Shown here: one piece after another, positions 49,342 through 58,686 of the stretch
How positions within the stretch are numbered: position 1 is the first letter of the stretch
How the letters are laid out: each line of letters starts with the position of its first letter
From: Actinoplanes sp. SE50/110
Lineage (GTDB): Bacteria; Actinomycetota; Actinomycetes; Mycobacteriales; Micromonosporaceae
NCBI RefSeq assembly: GCF_900119315.1
Contig: NZ_LT827010.1
Location: forward strand, 6,481,001-6,545,000
Direction: 5' to 3'
DNA: 64,000 nucleotides
Position numbers and translations under genes: made by a program
Notes under the pieces: model-generated
Seen by the model: only the letters and a program-made list of their open reading frames with translations
Told to the model about the DNA's origin: nothing
Databases searched by the model: none

Positions 49342-51120
49342 GTGCGGGCGATTGCATTGTTGGCCGCGGCGGCGGCAATAGTGATGTCGGTAGGAAATAC
49401 TTTTCCGGCCGCTGCCGAAACAGCGGGAAGCGCGGTCGCCCGCCTCTATATCGACGTACGCGATCAGAATGATCTTGATTCTCTGGCACGGGCAGTCACC
49501 GATCCGCGGTCGCCGTCGTACCGCCATTTCCTGTCGCCCGCCGATTACCGACGGCGATTCGCGCTCACCGATGCGCAGCACCGCGACCTGCTGACTCGGC
49601 TGGCCGCCGACGGCATCCGGGTGACCGGCGAGACCTCGCACTACCTGCGGATCACCGGCCCGGCCGCGGCAGTCGCCCGGGTGGCGGGCGCCAGCGCTGC
49701 GGCCCATTCACTGTCCACCCCGGTCAGCGCGGCTGCCGACGCTGCCGCGAGGCTGGCCGGGCCACAGGCCCGGGTGCGAGAGAAGGCGGATGCTGACGAG
49801 CCGGCCAAGTGCTCCTCCTGGCTCGGCGAGTCACCGGCGGCCGACATGCCACCCGCGTACGGCAGCATTTCGTCCTACGCCACCTGCCCGTACCGCCCGG
49901 ACCAGCTGCGCAAGGCTTACCACGTCACGACCACCGGCCGCGGCAGGACCGTGGCCATCGTCGGCGCCTACGGCTCGCCCACCATGCGCGCCGACGCCGA
50001 CCGATTTGCCACCGCTGTCGGCGACAAGCCGTTCCGGCCCGGCCAGTACCGCGAGGACGTCGACCCGAACGCGTGGAACCTCACCCCGGACTGTGCGCCA
50101 CCTGCTGATTGGGCCGGTGAGCAGGCTTTGGACGTGGAGACCGTGCACGGCTACGCGCCGGACGCCGCCGTCCGCTACGTCGGGGCCAACTCGTGCCTCG
50201 ACGAAGACCTGATGGACGCCGAGAGCTCGATCATCGACAACCGCTCGGCCGACCTGATCACCAACTCGTGGGCCGAGATCATCCATGCCGATCCCGGCCA
50301 CCTCACGCCCGACCTCGTGGCGGCCTGGAACCGGCTGTTCGAGCAAGCGGCCGTCGAGGGCATCGGCGTCTACTTCGCCTCCGGTGACTGCGGCGACGCC
50401 TCGCCGGGTGCCGCCCACGCAGGACTGAACTGCGACCCGGCCACAACCGCGGCCCAGGCCGAGTGGCCGGCCGCCTCGCCGTGGGTGACGGCGGTCGGCG
50501 GGACGGCGCTAGGCACCGATGCACACGGCCGGTACGCCTGGGAGACGAGCATGGGCGACGACCTCTCAATCCGTTCGGCGGACGGCACGGCCTGGACGCC
50601 GCTGCCCGGGGTCTTCGTCTTCGGAGGCGGCGGCGGGCCGGGCGACGCCCCTCAGCCGTGGTACCAGCGTGGCGTGGTGCCGGCTGCGCTCGCTGCGGCC
50701 GGGGGTCAGGCCCGCCGCGTCACCCCCGACGTCGCGCTGGAGGGCGACTTCGCCGTGCCAGTGCTGGTCGGCTATACCCTCGGCGGGACGTTCCAGCTGA
50801 TCGGGTACGCCGGCACGTCGGCGGCCAGCCCCGGGTTCGCGGCCATCCAGGCCGGCGCCGAGCAGGTATCGGGGCGCACGATCGGGTTCGCCAACCCGCT
50901 GCTGTACCGGCTGTCCCGGGCTGGTGTCCTGCACGACGTGACCGAGCCGACCGCACCGGTGACGGCGGTGCGCGATCTCGGCGCCGACCAGGGCGATCTG
51001 CGATACGTCCTGTTCACTCTGGGCCAGGACTACGGCCTGTCGGCCACCACCGGGTACGACGCCGCTACCGGCTTAGGCTCACCCGGTCCCGCGTACCTCT
51101 CCTGGTTCCGAAGGCACTGA
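49342..51120 (+). CDS. S53-family (sedolisin) secreted protease
   Basis: 592 residues, GTG start with GAAAGG upstream. Signal peptide (1-~25), then a pro-domain (PSYRHFLSPADYRRRFALTD, residues ~55-150) typical of Pro-kumamolisin, then the catalytic domain. Catalytic residues: E260 and D264 (GEQALDVE), oxyanion D349 (ASGDCGDAS), S493 in GTSAASPG. A calcium site of sedolisins is expected near the end (DAATGLGSP). Acid-acting endopeptidase; its place right after the precursor suggests that it processes the peptide, though it may be a general protease. Confidence 0.85.
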   Translation: MRAIALLAAAAAIVMSVGNTFPAAAETAGSAVARLYIDVRDQNDLDSLARAVTDPRSPSYRHFLSPADYRRRFALTDAQHRDLLTRLAADGIRVTGETSHYLRITGPAAAVARVAGASAAAHSLSTPVSAAADAAARLAGPQARVREKADADEPAKCSSWLGESPAADMPPAYGSISSYATCPYRPDQLRKAYHVTTTGRGRTVAIVGAYGSPTMRADADRFATAVGDKPFRPGQYREDVDPNAWNLTPDCAPPADWAGEQALDVETVHGYAPDAAVRYVGANSCLDEDLMDAESSIIDNRSADLITNSWAEIIHADPGHLTPDLVAAWNRLFEQAAVEGIGVYFASGDCGDASPGAAHAGLNCDPATTAAQAEWPAASPWVTAVGGTALGTDAHGRYAWETSMGDDLSIRSADGTAWTPLPGVFVFGGGGGPGDAPQPWYQRGVVPAALAAAGGQARRVTPDVALEGDFAVPVLVGYTLGGTFQLIGYAGTSAASPGFAAIQAGAEQVSGRTIGFANPLLYRLSRAGVLHDVTEPTAPVTAVRDLGADQGDLRYVLFTLGQDYGLSATTGYDAATGLGSPGPAYLSWFRRH

Positions 51121-51145
51121 GTTCACTGGGAGGAACGGAACCGTC

Positions 51146-51808
51146 ATGTCCCCACGCGAAGCCCTACCCGTGCGCATCCGGGTCGCCGTGCCGCTGCTAC
51201 TGCTGGTGGTGGCGCTGTTCACCGCGGCCACGCTGATCTACAACGCGCCGGCCTCACCGGCCCGCAACCGTCTCGACTTCGTGCCCAAACTCCTACAGCC
51301 CTACTTCTGGCAGGACTGGCAGCTGTTCGGCCCCAACCCGCCGGTCACCAACAACCTCATCTACCTGGAGGTGCGGCTGCGCGACGCAACCGGGCAGGTA
51401 ACCGAGAGCGCGCCGGCCGAGATTGAGCAGGCCATCGACCGGCAGCCGCGCAGCTTCCGGACCAATCCGACCAAGACCCCCGGCATCATGCTGGCCTTCA
51501 ACGCGTCGGCCAACAACTTCGCCCGGGCCGCGAGCGCGATCGCCAAGATGCCGGCCGATCAGCAGGCCGACGCCCGCAAGAAGCTGTTCGACGAGTACGC
51601 CAACTTCTTTGTCGAGATGCAGCGGTTCTTCTCCGCCAGCGCCGACGGGCTCTACCCGGGCCGGGACATCGTCGCGGTGCGGGCTCGGTTCCGTACGCGA
51701 TCGATCGTGCCGTTCTCGCAGCGCTACCAAGACCCACCGCCGGCACAACCCGAGAAGGAACTGCTCGACACGAGCTGGCTCACCTACATACCGGGGATAG
51801 CACGATGA
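51146..51808 (+). CDS. DUF5819 (SdpA-like) membrane protein
   Basis: 220 residues with GGAGG before the ATG. One N-terminal TM helix (RVAVPLLLLVVALFTAATLI), then WQDWQLFGPNPPVTNNLIYL, the conserved W-x-L-F-x-P-x-P motif of DUF5819. The remainder is extracellular and helical. DUF5819 proteins are paired with HTTM proteins in SDP-type loci, where SdpA and SdpB are needed to produce active toxin. Confidence 0.75.
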   Translation: MSPREALPVRIRVAVPLLLLVVALFTAATLIYNAPASPARNRLDFVPKLLQPYFWQDWQLFGPNPPVTNNLIYLEVRLRDATGQVTESAPAEIEQAIDRQPRSFRTNPTKTPGIMLAFNASANNFARAASAIAKMPADQQADARKKLFDEYANFFVEMQRFFSASADGLYPGRDIVAVRARFRTRSIVPFSQRYQDPPPAQPEKELLDTSWLTYIPGIAR

Positions 51809-52806
51809 ACCGACTCGACACCTTCCTGGCGCGGATCAGCGTGCGCGAGCACCGGCTCATCGGCATCGCGCTGATGCGCATCGTCATCGGGTTCGCGACC
51901 ATCCTGTACTGCCTGGCTGACTACGACCGTCGTGAATTCCTTTGGGGACCGACGTCGTACTACTCGGCCGGCGTCGCCCGTACCGCCTTGCCGCACCACG
52001 GGTTCTCGCTGTTCCTGCTCAGTGACTCGCGGGTGTGGTTTGAGATCGTGTTCCACCTAGTCATCGTCGTCTCACTGGCGTTCATGATCTTTGGTGGGCG
52101 ATCGTTGACCATCGCGCAGGCGGTGCTGCTCTGGTCGCTGCACTGGCGCAACCAGGATGTCCTCGAGGGCGGCGACAACTTGGCCCAGATCGTGATCATC
52201 TTCATGATCTTCACGGTGTCCAACGCCTACTTCGCGCCCGGAGCCCGCAATCGCCGGGAGCGCATGCTCGCCCGGGAGGCGCCGGTCCTGCGGACCGCGG
52301 TGCACAACCTGGCCGCGTACCTCATGGTGTTCCAGATCTGCGTCCTCTATTTCATGGCTGGGTACTGGAAGGTGACCGGCGAGCAGTGGCAGGACGGCGT
52401 GGCCATGTACTACATCAGTCACGTGACCGGCTTCGCGCTGTCATCCACCTATGCGGCGTTAATGAGCAATGCGTTCATCGGCACCGCCGTCACTTACTTC
52501 ACCGTCTTTACCGAGCTCGCGTTCCCGTTCGCGGTGCTATCGGTGCGCGGCTGGGTCCGCAAGACGGTCATCCTCGCCATCGAGGGGATGCATCTGGGCA
52601 TTATGGTATTCATGGGTCTAGTCTGCTTTGGGTTGTTGATGCTGGGCGCTGACAGCGTCTGCCTGCGCGACGACGACTACAAGACCATGTACCGGTACGC
52701 GCTGAGGCTGCGTGACGCGACCCTAGCCCGTTATCGCCGGCGCTTCACTGCGCCGGTGCCCTCAGCGGTCGTCGCCATGGAGGAGGACACGCGTGTCGCC
52801 GCATGA
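51805..52806 (+). CDS. HTTM-domain membrane protein (SdpB-like)
   Basis: 333 residues, ATGA overlap. About eight TM helices; HTTM (horizontally transferred transmembrane, vitamin K carboxylase-like) layout: ALMRIVIGFATILYCLADYD, then LLWSLHWRNQDVLEGGDNLA with the conserved R-N and G-G-D, and FQICVLYFMAGYWKVTGEQW. SdpB is the Bacillus member that matures the SDP peptide. The GGDN segment is the most family-specific part. Confidence 0.8.
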   Translation: MNRLDTFLARISVREHRLIGIALMRIVIGFATILYCLADYDRREFLWGPTSYYSAGVARTALPHHGFSLFLLSDSRVWFEIVFHLVIVVSLAFMIFGGRSLTIAQAVLLWSLHWRNQDVLEGGDNLAQIVIIFMIFTVSNAYFAPGARNRRERMLAREAPVLRTAVHNLAAYLMVFQICVLYFMAGYWKVTGEQWQDGVAMYYISHVTGFALSSTYAALMSNAFIGTAVTYFTVFTELAFPFAVLSVRGWVRKTVILAIEGMHLGIMVFMGLVCFGLLMLGADSVCLRDDDYKTMYRYALRLRDATLARYRRRFTAPVPSAVVAMEEDTRVAA

Positions 52807-53962
52807 TGCCCAGGTGCGGGCGCTGGACGCGTTCTTGCGCGCTGATCCGCAGACCTGGCCGCGGCTGGCGCCAGCGCTGGTGGCCCGGGCAGGTGAGCAG
52901 CGGCTTCGCGAAGTCGTTGACGAGGCCCACGGCCGGCTCGGCGGCATCACCGGCGTCATCGATACCCCAGACGGCCTAGCGATCGAAGGACCGCAGGGGC
53001 AGGTGCTGGCCTGGGCCGAAACGGACGAGGGCGGCGCGCTGAGCGGACTGTGGATCGCCGGGGCACGGCGCGGACGTGTCCGTTCCGGGCGCCGGGCTGA
53101 GCTGATCGGGTACGCGGTGCCCTACGTACCGATGCTGTGGGGGGCGATCGGCTGCTGGACAGCCAGGTCGGTGCTGGGCTGGGCTGGGCTCCTGCTGACC
53201 ACCGTGGCGATGTACACGTTCATCCGCGGGCTCGGCGCTCTGCCCGTACGGCCTTGGTGGGCGAACCATCCCCTCACTCTGCTGTTCACTCTCGCCCTCG
53301 CCTCGACGGCCCGCCTGCCGCGGCTGACCGCTGAGGGCGGTGCCGACAGTCTGATCGTCGGCGTCGTTCTGGTCGTCGCGGTAGTCGCGCTGCTTGTGCC
53401 GGCCCGCCGGCACCGGTGGCCCGAAAGCACCGAGCGGCCGCTGGCAGTGTTTCCCGTCGACGGTGACTGGTATGTACTGCAAGGCGGCGGCCGTCTGATT
53501 AACCATCACGCTACCGTCCCCGAGCAGCGCGGCGCCGTCGACCTAGTCCGCATCGGCCCCCAGCGGGGTGATGCGAGCCGGCTCGAGTCGTACCTGGCCT
53601 ACGGCGAGCCGGTCGTCGCGCCCTGCGCCGGCCGGGTCGTAACCGCCGTCGATGGCATCGAGGACCAGGCGCCCGGCACGATTCGGTTTGCGCCCCCGTA
53701 CGGCAACCGCGTGACCATCGACAACGGCAGTGAGCTGGTCACAGTCGCCCATCTGAAACCGGGCACGGTCACCGTCCGCCTCGGCGACACGGTCGAGGCC
53801 GGCCAGCTGATCGGCGCGGTCGGCAATTCCGGCAACAGCAGCATGCCCCACCTGCATCTGCAGGCCGACCGGGCCGGAGTGGGCCTCCAACTGCGCTTCG
53901 CCTGCATCAACGGCTCGCTGTACCGCGGTCGTCGCGTGCGCGCCCCGAAGCGGCGGCCATGA
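52793..53962 (+). CDS. Membrane-bound M23 (LytM) peptidase
   Basis: 389 residues, GTG within the previous gene's end. An N-terminal cytoplasmic region (~1-100), three or four TM helices (~105-205), and a C-terminal M23 domain with metal ligands H239 and D250 (NHHATVPEQRGAVDLV) and H353-L-H355 (MPHLHLQ). The active-site pattern is intact, so it should be a glycyl endopeptidase or a peptidase of other substrates. In this unit it could process the peptide, remodel the wall for export or protect the producer. Confidence 0.8.
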   Translation: MSPHDAQVRALDAFLRADPQTWPRLAPALVARAGEQRLREVVDEAHGRLGGITGVIDTPDGLAIEGPQGQVLAWAETDEGGALSGLWIAGARRGRVRSGRRAELIGYAVPYVPMLWGAIGCWTARSVLGWAGLLLTTVAMYTFIRGLGALPVRPWWANHPLTLLFTLALASTARLPRLTAEGGADSLIVGVVLVVAVVALLVPARRHRWPESTERPLAVFPVDGDWYVLQGGGRLINHHATVPEQRGAVDLVRIGPQRGDASRLESYLAYGEPVVAPCAGRVVTAVDGIEDQAPGTIRFAPPYGNRVTIDNGSELVTVAHLKPGTVTVRLGDTVEAGQLIGAVGNSGNSSMPHLHLQADRAGVGLQLRFACINGSLYRGRRVRAPKRRP

Positions 53963-55395
53963 TCGACGTGATCGTGGTCGGCTCCGGCCCCAACGGCCTG
54001 GCAGGCGCGGTCGCGCTGGCCAGGCAAGGCCTGACCGTGACCGTGCTCGAGGCGGCCGAAACCATAGGCGGAGGCACCCGCAGCGGCGAGCTGACCGTCC
54101 CCGGCGTGCTGCACGACCACTGCTCCGCGGTCCACCCGATGGCGGTGGCCTCACCGTTCCTGGCCTCGCTCCCCCTCGACCAGCACGGGCTGACCTGGAC
54201 CTGGGCGCCGGTGGAGCTGGCGCATCCGCTCGACGGCGGCCGGGGCGCCGCGCTGTACCGGTCGATCGAGCGCACCGCAGCCGCGCTCGGCGACGACGGC
54301 GCGACCTGGCGACGGCTGTTCGGCCCGCTGGCCGCGGACTTCGACACGCTCGCAACTGACCTGCTCGGCCCGGTGCTGCGGGTTCCCCGGCATCCGGTCC
54401 GGCTCGGCCGCTTCGGACTGCGGGCGGCCGCGCCGGCGTCGGCCCTGGCCCGGCTGTGGCGTACGGCCGAAAGCCGGGCGCTGTTCGCGGGGACCGCCGC
54501 GCACGCCATGCGGCCGTTGCACACGCCTGGGAGCACCGCCATCGGGGCGATGTTGATCGCGGCCGGTCACCGGCACGGCTGGCCAGTGGCCCGGGGTGGT
54601 TCCCGGGCGATCACCGACGCGCTGGCCCGGCATCTGTTTGAACTAGGCGGCACGATCCAGACCGGCGCGCTGGTGCGGTCGCTGGCCGATCTGCCGCCGG
54701 CCAGGGTGGTGCTGCTCGACGTCGCGCCGTCCGCGGCCGCGCGCATCTGTGGCGACCGACTGCCGCCCCGGGTCGCGCGCGCCTACCGCCGGTGGCGGCA
54801 CGGTCCCGCGGCATTCAAGGTGGACCTCGCAGTCGAGGGCGGTGTGCCGTGGCGGCTGGAGGCGGCCCGGCAGGCGGGCACAGTGCATGTCGGGGGAGAG
54901 CTGAACGAGATTGCGTACGCGGAAAGGCAGGTCACCGACGGACGCCTACCTACGCGGCCGTTCGTTCTGGTCGCCCAGCAGTACCTGGCCGACCCGGCCC
55001 GGTCACAGGGTGACATCCACCCGGTCTACGCCTACGCTCACGTGCCGAGCGGATGGGACGGAGACGCCACCGACGCCGTCCTCGACCAGATCGAACGGTT
55101 CGCGCCCGGACTGCGCGAGCGGATCGTCGCCCGGTCGGTGCATACGGTGTCCCAGTTCTCTGGCGGCAACCCCAACTACGTGCGCGGGGACATCCTCACC
55201 GGGGCCAATACGCCGGCGCAGCTGGTGGCACGGCCGCGCTGGGCCATCGACCCGTACGCGACCGGCGTCCCCGGCGTCTTCCTCTGCTCGGCCGCCACGC
55301 CGCCTGGCGCAGGTGTACACGGCATGTGCGGCTACCAAGCGGCCCGATCGGCGCTCCGTCACATTCAGTCGACGAAGAGCTTGGCGGCTCGGTAG
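53959..55395 (+). CDS. FAD-dependent oxidoreductase of the phytoene-desaturase type
   Basis: 478 residues, ATGA overlap. Dinucleotide-binding start VIVVGSGPNGLAGAVALARQ and the following VLEAAETIGGGTRSGEL. The C-terminal part has CSAATPPGAGVHGMCGYQAA, the FAD-contact motif of carotenoid desaturase-like enzymes. No cofactor partner nearby. Its presence in the peptide locus suggests oxidation of the peptide or a membrane lipid, but this is a guess. Confidence 0.8.
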   Translation: MIDVIVVGSGPNGLAGAVALARQGLTVTVLEAAETIGGGTRSGELTVPGVLHDHCSAVHPMAVASPFLASLPLDQHGLTWTWAPVELAHPLDGGRGAALYRSIERTAAALGDDGATWRRLFGPLAADFDTLATDLLGPVLRVPRHPVRLGRFGLRAAAPASALARLWRTAESRALFAGTAAHAMRPLHTPGSTAIGAMLIAAGHRHGWPVARGGSRAITDALARHLFELGGTIQTGALVRSLADLPPARVVLLDVAPSAAARICGDRLPPRVARAYRRWRHGPAAFKVDLAVEGGVPWRLEAARQAGTVHVGGELNEIAYAERQVTDGRLPTRPFVLVAQQYLADPARSQGDIHPVYAYAHVPSGWDGDATDAVLDQIERFAPGLRERIVARSVHTVSQFSGGNPNYVRGDILTGANTPAQLVARPRWAIDPYATGVPGVFLCSAATPPGAGVHGMCGYQAARSALRHIQSTKSLAAR

Positions 55396-56315
55396 TACTG
55401 CTGTGCTCCGGGATGCAGCGGTACCGGATACGTGCCCAGGGCCGAACGCGGGTCGATCTGCTCGGCGTCGATGTGGGCGTCGCGCAACTGGAAGCCGGCC
55501 TCGAACAGCAGCGCGGTGAGCCGTCGGGCCACGTTGTCGGACATGTCGCGCCGGACCACTAGCACGTTGGTGATGCCGATCGTGCCGACATCGGCTGTCA
55601 TCCGATAGGTCACTCGGGGGACGGTGCGCTCGGCGTACACCTCGCCGAACTCCGACTGCAGCCTGCCCACCAGCTGGCTCAGCGGCAGCAGCCGGATGAT
55701 CCCCGGCTCGGCCCGCACGAGGTCGTTGATGGCCGGGGTCGGGAGACCAGCGCTGAAGAAGAACGCGTCCAGCGCGCCGGCCCGGACCCCGGCCACGGCG
55801 GTCGACAGGGACTGCCGTGCTATGCGTACACGTCCGGCCAGCCCGGCCGCCGCCAGCACCCTCTCGGCGGCGATGTCGGTGCCGGAGCCGACCTCGCCGG
55901 TGGACACCCGACGACCCGCCAAATCGGCCAGCGTGCCGATGCTCGCGTCAGCCCGCACCACCAGCTGCAGGTAATCGTCGTAGAGGGCGGCGAGCGCGGC
56001 AATCGGCACCGGCGCCGGGAACGGCGCCTCACCGCCTAGGGCCAAGCTGGCGCAGTCCACCGTGGTGAAGCCGATGTCGGCAGCCCGGTTGCCTAGCAGC
56101 GTCATGTTCTCAATCGAGGCGGCCGTGCGGACGGCGCTCATCTGCAGGGCGAAGCGCTGGCCGACCGACGCCAGAGCGGTTCCCAGCCGGTCGTAGACGC
56201 CGCCCACGCTGCCGGTCGCGATCACCAACTCGTCCGCTTCCGCGCTTGAGCCACTGCATCCCGCCGCTAGCAACGCTGACCCAAGCGCGAGCCGACCGAG
56301 ATCGCGGCGCTTCAT
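55365..56315 (-). CDS. TAXI-type solute-binding lipoprotein
   Basis: 316 residues from the ATG at 56315, which overlaps the histidine kinase stop (ATGA). Lipobox LLAAGCSG near residue 20. TAXI pattern: LVIATGSVGGVYDRLGTALA, then GRRVSTGEVGSGTDIAAER and GALDAFFFSAGLPTPAI. No TRAP membrane subunits follow, so it is probably a sensor accessory that feeds the kinase, as seen in TAXI-linked two-component systems. Its 3' end overlaps the oxidoreductase by 31 bp. Confidence 0.85.
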   Translation of the reverse strand: MKRRDLGRLALGSALLAAGCSGSSAEADELVIATGSVGGVYDRLGTALASVGQRFALQMSAVRTAASIENMTLLGNRAADIGFTTVDCASLALGGEAPFPAPVPIAALAALYDDYLQLVVRADASIGTLADLAGRRVSTGEVGSGTDIAAERVLAAAGLAGRVRIARQSLSTAVAGVRAGALDAFFFSAGLPTPAINDLVRAEPGIIRLLPLSQLVGRLQSEFGEVYAERTVPRVTYRMTADVGTIGITNVLVVRRDMSDNVARRLTALLFEAGFQLRDAHIDAEQIDPRSALGTYPVPLHPGAQQYYRAAKLFVD

Positions 56316-57697
56316 CGGGCATCGCACTCAGTTCTGGCGGCAGGCAGACGGACCGTCGCACGCAACCCGTGTGGCCGGACGCCGGCCAGTTGAAGCTCGC
56401 CTCCGGACGCGGTGACCAGCGCGCCGATGATACTCAGGCCCAGGCCGCTCCCGTCGTGCACCTGCCGGGACGGGTGCCGCCAGAACGGCTCGACCGCATG
56501 CAGCAGCTCATCGTCCGGGATGCCGACCCCGTCGTCCTCGACGGAGACTTCGACCCAGCCGGGCTCGGGGGCCGCCACCTCTATAAAAATGCGGGTACGC
56601 GTCTCACCGTACTTCACCGCGTTGTCCACTAGGACCTCCACGGCTTGGTCGAGCACTGACGGTGCCACCCGCACCCACCGCGGCCCGGCGGCCCGGCAGA
56701 CCAGCTGCACTCTAGCCGCCTCGGCCATCGGCTGCCGCGCCGCTACCCACGCCTCGATCGCGGGCACAGCGTCGATCTCGGTGGCCGCGGCGGCCCGGGC
56801 GTTGGCGCTGGCATAGGCGAGCAGCGAGTCGATGATCGCGGCCGAGCGGTCGGCCTCCTGCACCGCAATCTCGTGTGACCGGTCGCGCTTGCCCGGTGCC
56901 GGCGCGAGGTTGTCGAGGGCAATGCGCAGGGAGGCCAGCGGGGTGCGCAGCTGGTGACCCGCATACGAGACGAAGGAGCCCTGCCGATCGATCAGCTCGG
57001 TGATCCGGTCGGCCATCTGGTTGACCGAGGCGGCCAGGCGCTGCAGCTCCGGCGGTCCGGACTCGGCCGCCCGGCTGCGGTGGAGCTGCTCCGGCAGCGA
57101 TGTCACCATCGCGTCGAGATCGTACACCGGGCGCAGGATCCAGCGCACCAGCGGCTGGCCGACCGCGATGCCCGCAATCATCGCTAACACGCCGCATGCC
57201 GCCAGCACCGCCAGGTAGCGCCAGACCTCCAATTGAAGTCCGCGTACCGGTGAAATAGTCAGAATGCCGCCGATAATCTCGCCGCCGCGACCGATCGGGG
57301 TCGCCACCACCAGCGGCTGATCGCGCCAAGGCCAAATCGCTCCGCTCACGTCGTGCCGCTCGCCCGTGAGCGCCTCATCGACGTAGCGGCGCAGCATCGC
57401 CCGGCTAGCCACCTGACCGTCACCCTGCTCGAGGACCGTGACGCCGTCACGGTCCACCAGCAGTACGTCCACGCCGTAGATCTGGTGGTACTGCCGCAGT
57501 TCCATGCTCAACGCCGTAATGTGGCCGGTCCGCAAGGCCGGGTCGGCCAGCGAGGCGAGCCTGTCGGTGTCGTTAAGCCGGTCGATGAACATCGCCTGGG
57601 TGTCGCGGGTGACCGTGGAGATGGCCAGCGGCACGATCAACCCGGTCAGCACCGCGGCCAGCAACACCGAATAGCAGCTCATCAGGCGGTTACGCAC
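56312..57697 (-). CDS. Sensor histidine kinase
   Basis: 461 residues from the GTG at 57697, two bp after the response regulator stop. TM helix (~8-30), an extracytoplasmic sensor (~35-150), second TM (~175-195), HAMP, H-box YAGHQLRTPL with H248, N-box VDNAVKYG and G-boxes DDGVGIPDDE, GSGLGLSI. Coupled to the TAXI lipoprotein downstream and to the regulator upstream. Confidence 0.9.
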   Translation of the reverse strand: MRNRLMSCYSVLLAAVLTGLIVPLAISTVTRDTQAMFIDRLNDTDRLASLADPALRTGHITALSMELRQYHQIYGVDVLLVDRDGVTVLEQGDGQVASRAMLRRYVDEALTGERHDVSGAIWPWRDQPLVVATPIGRGGEIIGGILTISPVRGLQLEVWRYLAVLAACGVLAMIAGIAVGQPLVRWILRPVYDLDAMVTSLPEQLHRSRAAESGPPELQRLAASVNQMADRITELIDRQGSFVSYAGHQLRTPLASLRIALDNLAPAPGKRDRSHEIAVQEADRSAAIIDSLLAYASANARAAAATEIDAVPAIEAWVAARQPMAEAARVQLVCRAAGPRWVRVAPSVLDQAVEVLVDNAVKYGETRTRIFIEVAAPEPGWVEVSVEDDGVGIPDDELLHAVEPFWRHPSRQVHDGSGLGLSIIGALVTASGGELQLAGVRPHGLRATVRLPAARTECDAR

Positions 57698-57699
57698 AG

Positions 57700-58368
57700 C
57701 TAGCCGGCGTTTCCGTCGCCGCGCGGGACCAGCCGGTAGCCAACGCCGCGCACGGTCTCGATGGTGACCGCCCGCCGCAGCTTGGTGCGTAGTGAACTGA
57801 TGTGCACCTCGAGCGTGCGGGCCGCCGACGGGTCGGCCGCCTGCCACACCCGCACCATCAGCTGGTTCTTGCGCAACACCGAGCCCGGTGCCTCGGCCAG
57901 GACGCCGAGCAGGTGGAACTCCTTGCGGGTCAGCTCGATCTCGCACCCGTCCACCGTCGCCCGGTGCCGATCGGGGTCGAGGGTGAGGTCGCCTAGGGTC
58001 TGCGCGGCCGGCAGCAGCGGGCGCCCGCGCCGCAACACAGCCTCGAGCCGCGCCTGTAGCTCCATCACGCTGAACGGTTTGATTAGGTAGTCGTCGGCGC
58101 CGCGGCGCAGGCCGATGACCTTGTCACCCAGCGCGCCGCGGGCGGTGAGGATGATGATCGGTACGTTGCTGTGCTGCCGGATCCGCCGGCACACGTCTAG
58201 GCCGTCCAAATCGGGCAGATTAAGGTCGAGCAGCACCGCATCGTACGCCGAGACTGCGACAGCATCGCCGGCCCGCTCAACGTGGTCGAGCTGGTAGCCG
58301 ATCTTCCCGAGTGCCACAATGAGCACCTCGGCGAACCGGGTGTCGTCGTCGACAAGAAGCATTCGCAT
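57700..58368 (-). CDS. OmpR/PhoB-family response regulator
   Basis: 222 residues from the ATG at 58368; the open frame upstream is unlikely coding. Receiver domain MRMLLVDDDTRFAEV with phospho-acceptor D48 (VLLDLNLPD) and K (LIKPF), then a winged helix (LTRKEFHLLGVLAEAPGSVL, TLEVHISSLRTKLR, VRGVGYRLV). Pairs with the kinase downstream and may control the convergent SDP-like unit. Confidence 0.9.
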   Translation of the reverse strand: MRMLLVDDDTRFAEVLIVALGKIGYQLDHVERAGDAVAVSAYDAVLLDLNLPDLDGLDVCRRIRQHSNVPIIILTARGALGDKVIGLRRGADDYLIKPFSVMELQARLEAVLRRGRPLLPAAQTLGDLTLDPDRHRATVDGCEIELTRKEFHLLGVLAEAPGSVLRKNQLMVRVWQAADPSAARTLEVHISSLRTKLRRAVTIETVRGVGYRLVPRGDGNAG

Positions 58369-58683
58369 GGACGCAGTCCCCGTTTCCCCGCCGGGTTTGC
58401 ATCGGCCGCCACCGCAACGGCGACCTTGGACTCCATGAGAGGGCGGCGAAGCGCCCGGACAACGCGACTCACCGATAGACACCACACTCCCCCTGCGTTG
58501 TGACGCACGGAAGCATAGCATTGATCGACAGTGGTGATTCGCCTCGATCATCGGGCTGCGTGTCGACGCAGCTGCCAAGAGGCTGATTGGGTGGTGCTGC
58601 GAACTGGCGCGCCTCAGCCAGCGAGCAGCGGCGGTGCCGCGGGAATCCGCCGCCCGGCCCGCATCTGCTGGCGGCGTTCGGCC
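58369..58683. other. Intergenic region with the response-regulator promoter
   Basis: 315 bp without a convincing gene; the promoter of the two-component operon must lie here. No operator-like repeats stand out. Confidence 0.4.
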
Positions 58684-58686
58684 TTA

